From Brachybacterium sp. YJGR34 (GTDB lineage: Bacteria; Actinomycetota; Actinomycetes; Actinomycetales; Dermabacteraceae): DNA of 64,000 bases. Location of the stretch: the NCBI RefSeq assembly GCF_003347015.1, contig NZ_PNFB01000022.1, forward strand, positions 1 through 64,000, written 5' to 3'. The translations under genes and the position numbers were made by a program. Below the pieces are notes generated by a model. The model saw only the letters and a list, made by a program, of their open reading frames with translations, did not search any database and had not been told where the DNA came from. This document shows, piece by piece, positions 7,677-15,061 of the stretch (within the stretch, counting starts at the first letter, position 1; every line of letters starts with the position of its first letter).

Positions 7677-9176
7677 TCAGTTGCCGGTGAGCTTGGCGCG
7701 CAGGGCGGCCAGGGCCTCGTCCGAGGCGAGCGTGCCCTCGTCCGTGGAGCTCGACTGGTAGGAGGCCTGCGGCGCGGCCGGGGCCTCGGAGGACGAGGAG
7801 GAGCTCGAGGAGGACGAGGACGCGGCGGCCGGAGCGTTCGCGGACTCCTCGTCGGCCTTGAGGGCCTCGGCGACCTGGGCCTTGTGGGCGGTCCAGCGCT
7901 CGTAGGCGGCCGCGTACTGGCCCTCCCACTCCTCGCGCTGGGCGTCGTAGCCCTCGAGCCACTCGTTGGTCTCCGGGTCGAAGCCCTCGGGGTACTTGTA
8001 CTCGCCGTTGGCGTCGTACTCCGCGGCCATGCCGTAGAGCGCCGGGTCGAAGGTGGTGTCGTCGCCCTCGGGGTCGACGCCCTCGTTCGCCTGCTTGAGC
8101 GAGAGGGAGATCCGGCGACGCTCGAGGTCGATGTCGATGACCTTGACGAAGACGTCCTGGTCGACGGTGACGACCTGCTCGGGCAGATCCACGTGGCGCT
8201 GGGCCAGCTCGGAGATGTGCACGAGGCCCTCGATGCCGTCCTCGACGCGCACGAAGGCGCCGAAGGGAACCAGCTTGGTGACCTTGCCCGGGACGACCTC
8301 GCCGATGGCGTGGGTGCGGGCGAAGAGCTGCCACGGGTCCTCCTGGGTCGCCTTCAGCGACAGGGAGACGCGCTCGCGGTCCATGTCCACGTCGAGCACC
8401 TCGACGCTGACCTTCTGACCGACCTCGACGACCTCGGACGGGTGGTCGATGTGCTTCCAGGACAGCTCGGAGACGTGCACCAGACCGTCGACGCCGCCGA
8501 GATCGACGAAGGCGCCGAAGTTGACGATCGAGGACACGGCGCCCTCGCGGACCTGGCCCTTCTGCAGGGTCTGCAGGAAGTCGGAGCGGACCGCGGACTG
8601 GGTCTCCTCCAGGTAGGCGCGACGCGAGAGGACCACGTTGTTGCGGTTCTTGTCGAGCTCGATGATCTTCGCCTCGATCTCCTGGCCCACGTAGGGCTGC
8701 AGGTCGCGCACGCGGCGCATCTCGACGAGGGAGGCGGGGAGGAAGCCGCGCAGGCCGATGTCGACGATGAGACCGCCCTTGACGACCTCGATGACGCGAC
8801 CGGTGACGACGCCCTCGTCCTCCTTGATCTGCTCGATCGTGCCCCAGGCGCGCTCGTACTGGGCGCGCTTCTTGGACAGGATCAGCCGGCCCTCCTTGTC
8901 CTCCTTCTGGAGGACCAGGGCCTCGATCTCGTCACCGACCTCGACGACCTCACCGGGGTCGACGTCGTGCTTGATGGACAGCTCGCGCGAGGGGATGACG
9001 CCCTCGGTCTTGTAGCCGATGTCCAGGAGGACCTCGTCGTGATCGACCTTCACCACAGTGCCCTCGACGATGTCGCCATCGTTGAAGTACTTGATGGTCG
9101 CATCGATGGCAGCCATGAGTTCGTCGGCGCCGCCGATGTCGTTGATGGCGATCTGGGGGGTCGTGGTGTCGGTCAT
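7677..9176 (-). CDS. rpsA: 30S ribosomal protein S1
   Basis: S1 binds mRNA on the small ribosomal subunit. The 499-residue protein has four S1 RNA-binding domains at about residues 35-105, 122-189, 206-276 and 291-362, seen as repeated units of the form G-x-V-x3-VxFGAFVDLG...GLVHVSELS. This four-domain form is normal in Actinobacteria. A tail of about 135 residues follows, Glu/Ala rich, with 11 Ser in a row. The ATG at 9176 (MTDTTTPQIAIND) matches homologous starts; the in-frame extension upstream contains no conserved sequence. The 226-base gap upstream holds a probable promoter. Confidence 0.97.
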   Translation of the reverse strand: MTDTTTPQIAINDIGGADELMAAIDATIKYFNDGDIVEGTVVKVDHDEVLLDIGYKTEGVIPSRELSIKHDVDPGEVVEVGDEIEALVLQKEDKEGRLILSKKRAQYERAWGTIEQIKEDEGVVTGRVIEVVKGGLIVDIGLRGFLPASLVEMRRVRDLQPYVGQEIEAKIIELDKNRNNVVLSRRAYLEETQSAVRSDFLQTLQKGQVREGAVSSIVNFGAFVDLGGVDGLVHVSELSWKHIDHPSEVVEVGQKVSVEVLDVDMDRERVSLSLKATQEDPWQLFARTHAIGEVVPGKVTKLVPFGAFVRVEDGIEGLVHISELAQRHVDLPEQVVTVDQDVFVKVIDIDLERRRISLSLKQANEGVDPEGDDTTFDPALYGMAAEYDANGEYKYPEGFDPETNEWLEGYDAQREEWEGQYAAAYERWTAHKAQVAEALKADEESANAPAAASSSSSSSSSSSEAPAAPQASYQSSSTDEGTLASDEALAALRAKLTGN

Positions 9177-9313
9177 GTAGGTAGGAACTCCGTCGGGACA
9201 GGAAATGAGTAGGGTCGATGGACGTGCACGGCTCCCCGGAGGGAACCGATCCGCGCGCACCGGGGCGCCACGTGCAGGGCACGGTCGTCCCGCCGCGTGC
9301 GCAGACCTCCGAA

Positions 9314-9319
9314 ATCCTA
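9314..9319 (-). promoter_or_regulatory. Probable rpsA -10 element
   Basis: TAGGAT on the minus strand lies in the polA-rpsA gap, predicting a 5' leader of about 130 bases for rpsA. No clear -35 is seen. A long leader would leave room for autoregulation by S1, which is known in other bacteria but not shown here. Confidence 0.4.
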
Positions 9320-9340
9320 ACAGCCCGGGCGCGGTTCCGC

Positions 9341-9357
9341 GAGGGCGGGGATGCCCT
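9341..9357 (-). terminator. Weak hairpin after polA
   Basis: Arms gagggc and gccctc with a 5-6-base loop lie about 45 bases past the polA stop. There is no U-run. It may end polA transcription. Confidence 0.25.
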
Positions 9358-9402
9358 CCGCGTCGACGGCCGGTGTGACTTCCGTCCTGGTGGGCGGAGC
9401 GC

Positions 9403-12114
9403 TCAGTGCGCGGCCTCGCGCCAGGTGCGCCCGATGCCCACCCCGACCTCGAGCGGCACCGACAGCTCGTAGGCGCCGTCCATCCCCTCGACCACGATCT
9501 CGCGCACTCGCTCGAGCTCCCCGGGAGCGACCTCGACCACCAGCTCGTCGTGCACCTGCAGCAGCATCCGCGAGGCCAGGTCGGCCTCGCGCATCCGTCG
9601 CTCGACGGCGAGCATCGCGAGCTTGATGATGTCCGCGGCGCTGCCCTGGATGGGCGAGTTCAGCGCCACCCGCTCCGCGTTGTCGCGACGCTGGCGGTTG
9701 TCGGAGGTGAGGTCCGGCAGGTAGCGGCGGCGCCCCAGGATCGTCTCGGTGTAGCCCGTCGAGCGCGCCGTCTCCACGCTGCGATGGAGGTAGTCGCGCA
9801 CCCCGCCGAAGCGCTCGAAGTAGCCGTCGCGCAGCGTGGTCGCCTCGGCCACGGAGATGCGCAGCTGGCGCGAGAGGCCGAAGGCGGAGAGCCCGTAGGC
9901 CAGGCCGTAGCTGACCGCCTTGGTCTTGGAGCGCATCGCGGGATCGACCTCGTCGGGCGCGACGCCGAACACGCGGGAGGCGACGAAGTTGTGGAGGTCC
10001 TCGCCGGAGCGGAAGGCCTCGATGAGACCCGCGTCCTCCGAGAGGTGGGCCATGATCCGCATCTCGATCTGCGAGTAGTCGGCCGTCAGCAGGGTCTCGA
10101 AGCCGCCGCCGGCGACGAACAGGTCACGGATGCGCTGGCCCTCCGCGGTGCGCGTGGGGATGTTCTGCAGGTTCGGGTCGGTCGAGGCGAGGCGCCCGGT
10201 GGCCGCGGCGGTCTGCTGGAAGGTGGTGTGCACGCGCGCGCCGTCGTCGAGCACCTTGTCCAGCCCCACCAGGTACCCGGTCAGCTTGCTCATCTCGCGG
10301 AAGCGCAGCAGCCAGGCGAGGAACTGGTGCCCGATCGACTCCGGAACCAGCTTGTCCTGCAGGTCGACCAGGGACTCGGCATCCGTGGAGTGCCCGGAGG
10401 CGATCTTCCGGGTGGTGGGCAGCGCGAGGGTCTCGAAGAGGACCACCTGCAGCTGCTTCGGCGAGGCCAGGTTGACCTCCTCCCCCACCAGGGCGCCCGC
10501 CTCGCGCTTGGCCTGCGCGACGAAGCCCTCGAACTCCTCGCGGAGACGGTCCAGCGCCTCGCTGTCGATGGCGATCCCCCGCTGGTGCATGGACTCCAGC
10601 ACCCTCTGCAGGGGCTGCTCGAGGTCCCCGAGGATGGCCGCGGCCCAGGGGGCGTCGGCCTGCTGCGCCGTCAGCGCCTCCGCCGCGCTCCGCAGACCCC
10701 GGGCGGCCTCGGACAGGCGCGCCCCGGCGGTGTCCACATGCCCCGCGCGCACCTCCGGGCTCTCCTTGCGCAGCGTGGACTCCGCGGGCTTGCGCGGCCG
10801 GGGCTCGAAGGAGACCCCGCCCAGCTCTCCGGCCAGGGCCTCGGCGTCGTAGCTGCGGGCGCCGGGGCGCAGCACGAAGGCCTCCAGGGCGAGATCGCGG
10901 CCCGACTCCCCCAGCGCATAGCCGTTGTGCGCGAGCCACACGCGCAGCGTCGGGAGGTCCGCGGCCAGGATCCGGTCCGCCTGCTCGAGTGCCGCGCCGA
11001 GCGCGGTGGACCCCTCGGAGTCCAACTCCGCGAGGCGCAGCCAGCCCTGGCCGTCGGCCACGGCGAGGCCGAGCAGCGGCCCGCCGCGCACGTCGTCCGC
11101 CGCGGTGAGCACGATCTCCCCCGGGGCCTCGCCGAGCAGCGCCGTGAGGCTCCCGGCGTCCTCGAGGAGGACCGCGGACGGGGCCGGCTCCTCGACGACC
11201 GGCTCCGCCGGTCCCTCGCCGAAGAGGGCATCGGGCAGATCGCGCCGGATGGTGTCCCCGAAGGCCAGGTCGTCGAAGACCTCGGCGACCCGGGCCCGGT
11301 CCCCGCGGCCCAGCACGTAGTGCTCCGGATCGGTGGGCAGGTCGAGCGTGGTGAAGGCGGCGTTCATCAGACGGTTGCGCTCGACGTCCTCGAGGTGGTC
11401 GCGCAGCGACTGGCCGGCCTTGCCGCCGATCTCCCCGGCGTGGGCGATGACGCCCGGCAGGTCCCCGTACTTCACGATCCACTTCGCGGCGGTCTTGGGG
11501 CCCACGCCCGGCACGCCCGGCAGGTTGTCCGCGGCCTCCCCCACCAGCGCCGCGAGGTCCGGGTACCGCTCCGGCGGGATCCCGTACTTCTCCTCGACGG
11601 CCGCCGGGGTCATGCGGCGCATCTCGGTCACGCCCTTGATCGGCTGCAGCAGCGTGACGTTCTCGCCGACCAGCTGGATGGAGTCGCGGTCGCTGGTGAC
11701 GATGAGGGCCTCGTGGCCCTCCTCGGCGGCGCGGGTGGCGAGGGTCGCGACGATGTCGTCGGCCTCGTAGTCCTCGTAGGTCAGCCAGCGCACGCCGAGC
11801 GCGTCGAGCACCTGCTTGATGAGGTCGATCTGGCCGTGGAACTGCGGCGGGGTCTCGTCGCGGCCGCCCTTGTACTGGTCGTAGATGCGGTCGCGGAAGG
11901 TCCCGCCGGGCAGGTCGAAGGCCACCGCGAGGTGGGTGGGCCGCTCGGAGGCGACGACGTTGATGATCATCCGGGCGAAGCCGTAGACGGCGTTCGTGGA
12001 CTGCCCCCGGCCGTCGCTGAAACCGTCCGCGGGCAGGGCGAAGAAGGCCCGGAACGCCATCGCGTGCCCGTCGATCAGGAGGATGCGCTGGTCATCGGTG
12101 TCGCTCGCACTCAT
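9403..12114 (-). CDS. polA: DNA polymerase I
   Basis: PolA removes RNA primers and fills gaps in replication and excision repair. The 903-residue protein has a 5'-3' exonuclease domain (residues about 8-300; LLIDGHAMAFRAFFALP, DYEADDIVATLA, GVPGVGPKTAAKW), a middle domain (about 315-500) and the polymerase domain. Polymerase motif A is LLTADYSQIEMRIMAHLS, motif B RSKTKAVSYGLAYGLSAFG, and motif C LLQVHDELVVEVA near residue 856. The middle 3'-5' exonuclease-like domain lacks the catalytic Asp-x-Glu, so proofreading is probably absent, as in other actinobacterial PolA. The ATG at 12114 is chosen because the exonuclease motif follows at once; the frame upstream overlaps the divergent thioesterase gene. 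Confidence 0.97.
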   Translation of the reverse strand: MSASDTDDQRILLIDGHAMAFRAFFALPADGFSDGRGQSTNAVYGFARMIINVVASERPTHLAVAFDLPGGTFRDRIYDQYKGGRDETPPQFHGQIDLIKQVLDALGVRWLTYEDYEADDIVATLATRAAEEGHEALIVTSDRDSIQLVGENVTLLQPIKGVTEMRRMTPAAVEEKYGIPPERYPDLAALVGEAADNLPGVPGVGPKTAAKWIVKYGDLPGVIAHAGEIGGKAGQSLRDHLEDVERNRLMNAAFTTLDLPTDPEHYVLGRGDRARVAEVFDDLAFGDTIRRDLPDALFGEGPAEPVVEEPAPSAVLLEDAGSLTALLGEAPGEIVLTAADDVRGGPLLGLAVADGQGWLRLAELDSEGSTALGAALEQADRILAADLPTLRVWLAHNGYALGESGRDLALEAFVLRPGARSYDAEALAGELGGVSFEPRPRKPAESTLRKESPEVRAGHVDTAGARLSEAARGLRSAAEALTAQQADAPWAAAILGDLEQPLQRVLESMHQRGIAIDSEALDRLREEFEGFVAQAKREAGALVGEEVNLASPKQLQVVLFETLALPTTRKIASGHSTDAESLVDLQDKLVPESIGHQFLAWLLRFREMSKLTGYLVGLDKVLDDGARVHTTFQQTAAATGRLASTDPNLQNIPTRTAEGQRIRDLFVAGGGFETLLTADYSQIEMRIMAHLSEDAGLIEAFRSGEDLHNFVASRVFGVAPDEVDPAMRSKTKAVSYGLAYGLSAFGLSRQLRISVAEATTLRDGYFERFGGVRDYLHRSVETARSTGYTETILGRRRYLPDLTSDNRQRRDNAERVALNSPIQGSAADIIKLAMLAVERRMREADLASRMLLQVHDELVVEVAPGELERVREIVVEGMDGAYELSVPLEVGVGIGRTWREAAH

Positions 12115-12178
12115 GCACAGAAGTCTCCCACGTCGGGCCGACACCCGCCCACCGTGCCGACTGTGGCACCCTCGCCCC

Positions 12179-12655
12179 ATGGACGATCGCCACCGGAGCA
12201 CCGCCGACCGCCACCTCCCGAACACCGCACCGCCCGTCGGCCCGGAGCTGCGCGCGTCCTTCGCGCCGCTGCTGGAGGGCACGCTCATCGAGCGGTGCGG
12301 GATGGAGCTGCTCACGCTCGACGCCCAGGGCGGGACGATGACGATGCCGGTGGCCGGGAACACCCAGCCGGCCGGGCTCCTGCACGGCGGCGCCACCATC
12401 GCGCTGGCCGAGTCGGTGGCCTCCTTCGCCGCGATCCTCCGGGCGCGCGAGGTGCACGGCGAGGGCGCGCAGGCCGTGGGCACCTCCGTCTCCGCCCTGC
12501 ACCATCGCTCCGCGCGCTCGGGGATCGTCACCGCGACCTGCACGGCGCTGCGCACAGGCCGTCAGATCGCGAGCTACCAGGTGGAGGTCCGCGACGACCG
12601 CGGCACGCTGCTGAGCACGGTGAGCGTGCAGACCACCCTGCTGCCGCCCCGCTGA
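12179..12655 (+). CDS. PaaI-type hotdog thioesterase
   Basis: The 158-residue protein has the hotdog fold of the PaaI/YbdB thioesterases. The catalytic region AGLLHGGATIALAESVASFAA (residues about 63-83) has the HGG motif, followed by strands with VGTSVSALHHRSARSG. Homologues hydrolyse acyl- or aryl-CoA esters such as 1,4-dihydroxy-2-naphthoyl-CoA; the substrate here is unknown. It is divergent from polA (64-base gap) and convergent with the lipoprotein gene. The MDDRH start at 12179 is the only plausible ATG. Confidence 0.88.
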   Translation: MDDRHRSTADRHLPNTAPPVGPELRASFAPLLEGTLIERCGMELLTLDAQGGTMTMPVAGNTQPAGLLHGGATIALAESVASFAAILRAREVHGEGAQAVGTSVSALHHRSARSGIVTATCTALRTGRQIASYQVEVRDDRGTLLSTVSVQTTLLPPR

Positions 12656-12662
12656 ACGCGGC

Positions 12663-12683
12663 GCCGGGGACCCGCCCCTCGGC
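12663..12683. terminator. Bidirectional hairpin between convergent genes
   Basis: gccgggg and ccccTcggc form a bulged stem around acccg in the 28-base gap between the thioesterase and lipoprotein stops. It probably terminates both. Confidence 0.35.
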
Positions 12684-14060
12684 TCAGACCGGGTCCTCGA
12701 CGTTCTTCGCCGTCCCGGCCTCGAGGACGTTCGCCTCCGACCAGGAGTACTCCCGCAGCTCCCCGGTCCGGAGATCGGCCTGGGGGCCCAGCTCGACGGC
12801 GCCCGTGCGCCCCACGTAGGCGATGGTCGTGGTCTCCTGCGCCTCGAGCGCGGTCTGCAGCGCTCCGCGGCACAGCCCGTAGTCGGTGCACTCCTCGGAT
12901 CCCGTGAGCACGCGCGGCAGCGAGCTGGCGATCGCCGGGCCGTCGACCGCGAGGGCGTCCTGGGCCGCGAGGCAGGCGAGGGTGAAGGCGTCGTAGGCCT
13001 GCTGAGAGTAGGCGTAGCCGCTGGTCAGAAAACCTGCATCGCGATTCAGCATCATGTTTTCGTGCTCCACGGTGATCTCTCCCCCGGGCTCGTAGCCGGT
13101 GGCGCCCGCGAGGGATTCCGCCACGAGGGAGTCCCCGGCCGCGATCTGCGAGTAGTCGAGGGTCGCCGCCGGCCCGAGCCGGATCGGGAACTCCACCGCG
13201 GGGCGGCCGTCCTCGTCGAGGGTGGCCTCGCGCAGCGCGGACAGGAAGGGGCCCGCCTCCGGTCCCCCGTTCACCACCAGCAGCGCCGGAGGCGTCTCGA
13301 GCACCGCCGAGACCCGCTCGCCGACGTTCCCGATGTCGCCGACCGGGTAGAACTGCTCCGAGAGCACCCGGCCGTCCTTGGGGTTGAGGAGCTGGGTGAT
13401 CTGGTGGAGGAGACCGCGGCCCTGCATCGTGTCCTGTGAGACGAAGGCCACCGTGCCCGCGGGGCCGCCGCGATCGGAGCTCGACCAGGCGGCCTCCTCG
13501 TACAGCGCCGCGATCGTGCGATCGTTCGGGGACAGGCGCGCCAGGAGATTGGCGGTGTGGACCTCCGCGGAGCGCAGCTGCATCCCCGAGGTGAACACGT
13601 CGATCACGGCCATCTCGTGCTCGACCAGGTGCGGCATCGCCGCGACCAGCGCCTCCTCGTCGATCGAGGTGATCACGCAGGTGACACCCTCGTCGGCGAA
13701 GCCGGCGATGACATCGGAGAGGTCCTCGCCGGCCTCGCTCATCACATGGCGGTCGTGGAGGGCGACCTCCTGGCCGAACAGGCCGTCCCAGCGGTCGTTG
13801 ACGTCGATGGCCGCCTCGGAGATGGCCACGGCCACCGATTTCTCGAAGGGAGCCGCCCGCCCGTAGCTCGCCCCGATCTGGCCGATGACCAGCGGGGTCT
13901 CGGGCTCCTCGAGGGCGCCGGCCGTCGGCGCGGTGGTGGTGGCCCGGCGCCGGCCGCGGCGCCCGCGGATCCCCTCGCCGTCCCCGCAGCCGCTCAGCGC
14001 ACCGGCGCCCAGGACCCCCATCCCGAGCCCGCGCACCAGGGTGCGCCGTGTGATGGCCAT
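12684..14060 (-). CDS. Leu/Ile/Val-type ABC substrate-binding lipoprotein, orphan
   Basis: The 458-residue protein has a twin-arginine-style signal (Arg5-Arg6) and a lipobox ending in Cys25 (ALSGC), so it should be a lipoprotein on the outer face of the membrane. An Arg-rich linker (GRRGRRR) and a Thr/Ala stretch follow. Residues about 55-430 resemble the type I periplasmic-binding fold (Peripla_BP_6): LVIGQIGASYG, VTCVITSIDEEAL, LLARLSPNDRTIAALYEEA. No permease or ATPase gene is next to it, although in Streptomyces, as I recall, a complete liv-type cassette occupies this spot. It may use a transporter elsewhere, act as a sensor, or be a relic. Ligand unknown. Confidence 0.82.
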   Translation of the reverse strand: MAITRRTLVRGLGMGVLGAGALSGCGDGEGIRGRRGRRRATTTAPTAGALEEPETPLVIGQIGASYGRAAPFEKSVAVAISEAAIDVNDRWDGLFGQEVALHDRHVMSEAGEDLSDVIAGFADEGVTCVITSIDEEALVAAMPHLVEHEMAVIDVFTSGMQLRSAEVHTANLLARLSPNDRTIAALYEEAAWSSSDRGGPAGTVAFVSQDTMQGRGLLHQITQLLNPKDGRVLSEQFYPVGDIGNVGERVSAVLETPPALLVVNGGPEAGPFLSALREATLDEDGRPAVEFPIRLGPAATLDYSQIAAGDSLVAESLAGATGYEPGGEITVEHENMMLNRDAGFLTSGYAYSQQAYDAFTLACLAAQDALAVDGPAIASSLPRVLTGSEECTDYGLCRGALQTALEAQETTTIAYVGRTGAVELGPQADLRTGELREYSWSEANVLEAGTAKNVEDPV

Positions 14061-14124
14061 CCCCCGTTCACTCCCCTCGCAGCCCGCAGGCGCGTCCTCT
14101 CAGGCCCTGGCAGGGCCGCCCGGC

Positions 14125-14772
14125 TCAGGCCTTGCCCGGACCGCCCAGCTGGTCGACGACCGCGTCGGCGACCTCGCGCATCGTCAGGCGGCGGTCCATC
14201 GAGGTCTTCTGGATCCAGCGGAAGGCCTCCGGCTCGGACAGACCCATGTTGGTCTGCAGCAGGCCCTTGGCGCGGTCGACGCGCTTGCGCGTCTCGAACC
14301 GCTCACCGAGGTCCTGGATCTCGGCCTCGAGCTGGGTGATCTGCGTGAACCGGGAGATGGCGATCTCGATCGCCGGCAGCAGGTCCGCGGGCGTGAAGGG
14401 CTTGACCACGTAGGCCATCGCCCCGGCGTCGCGGGCGCGCTCGACGAGCTCCGCCTGCGAGAAGGCGGTGAGCATCACCACAGGCGCGAGGTTGTCCTCG
14501 CCGATCCGCTCGGCGGCCGTGACGCCGTCGGTCTGCGGCATCTTCACGTCCATGATCACCACGTCGGGGCGCAGCTCGCGGGCCTTCTCCACGGCGCTCT
14601 CGCCGTCGCCCACCGCGGCGATCACGTCGAAACCGGCCTCCGTGAGGGTCTCGACGATGTCCATGCGGATGAGGCTCTCGTCCTCGGCCACCACCGCGGT
14701 GCGGCGGGCCGTGCCCTCCTCCGGTGCGAGGTCCTGCGGGTCATCGGGAAGGGGTGCGTTCTCGTCAGTCAT
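14125..14772 (-). CDS. pdtaR: ANTAR-domain response regulator (PdtaR type)
   Basis: The 215-residue protein has a receiver domain (residues about 24-140; VVAEDESLIRMDIVETL, phospho-acceptor Asp in DVVIMDVKMP, VVMLTAFSQ, Lys in YVVKPFTP). A short coiled coil (FTQITQLEAEIQDLGERFETRK) leads to an ANTAR RNA-binding domain at about 150-205 (RVDRAKGLLQTNMGLSEPEAFRWIQKTSM). ANTAR proteins bind paired RNA hexaloops and prevent termination. In M. tuberculosis PdtaR is phosphorylated by the kinase PdtaS, and no kinase gene is in this window. The gene has its own leader with a hairpin and U-run, so attenuation is possible. Synteny with polA and pyk is conserved. Confidence 0.93.
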   Translation of the reverse strand: MTDENAPLPDDPQDLAPEEGTARRTAVVAEDESLIRMDIVETLTEAGFDVIAAVGDGESAVEKARELRPDVVIMDVKMPQTDGVTAAERIGEDNLAPVVMLTAFSQAELVERARDAGAMAYVVKPFTPADLLPAIEIAISRFTQITQLEAEIQDLGERFETRKRVDRAKGLLQTNMGLSEPEAFRWIQKTSMDRRLTMREVADAVVDQLGGPGKA

Positions 14773-14803
14773 ATGGGGCTCGTGTCTCCGAAAAAGGTCC
14801 TGC

Positions 14804-14828
14804 ACGCGGGGGTGATGTGCACCCGCGC
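14804..14828 (-). promoter_or_regulatory. Hairpin and U-run in the pdtaR leader
   Basis: On the minus strand GCGCGGGTG pairs with CACCCCCGCGT (one bulged C) around a 5-base loop. About 8 bases later comes a run of five U (complement of 14791-14795). It lies in the predicted 75-80-base leader of pdtaR. It could be an attenuator or simply a terminator of upstream transcription. Confidence 0.4.
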
Positions 14829-14853
14829 GGCGAAGGCCGGTGGTCGTCAGCGG

Positions 14854-14860
14854 TATCCTA
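14854..14860. promoter_or_regulatory. Overlapping divergent -10 elements, tRNA-Leu and pdtaR
   Basis: TATCCTA reads as TATCCT on the plus strand (toward tRNA-Leu, start 33 bases away) and TAGGAT on the minus strand (toward pdtaR). Neither -35 is strong. A bidirectional promoter is inferred. Confidence 0.4.
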
Positions 14861-14886
14861 GTCCAGCACTCCCCCACCGGGGGCGC

Positions 14887-14969
14887 GCCGGATTGGCGGA
14901 ACGGTAGACGCGGCGCACTCAAAATGCGCTGTCCGCGAGGGCGTGCGGGTTCGAGTCCCGCATCCGGCA
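14887..14969 (+). tRNA. tRNA-Leu (anticodon CAA)
   Basis: Acceptor arms GCCGGAT (14887-14893) and ATCCGGC (14962-14968) pair fully, with discriminator A. The anticodon stem is GCGCA/TGCGC with loop CTCAAAA, giving anticodon CAA that reads UUG. A long class II variable arm and the T-loop GGGTTCGAGTCCC are present. CCA is not encoded. The length is 83 bases. Confidence 0.96.
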
Positions 14970-15004
14970 CCCGTGGGGCACGATCCCTGCGCCGCGTCCG
15001 ACGG

Positions 15005-15042
15005 GACGGCGCCCGACGGCCTCGAAGGCCGCGGGCGCCGTC
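15005..15042. terminator. Strong hairpin between tRNA-Leu and pyk
   Basis: gacggcgccc pairs with gggcgccgtc, and inside it cggcc pairs with ggccg around tcgaa. It lies between convergent tRNA-Leu and pyk and can serve both. There is no U-tract on either side. Confidence 0.65.
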
Positions 15043-15061
15043 TCCTCGGGGAAGGTCTCGA

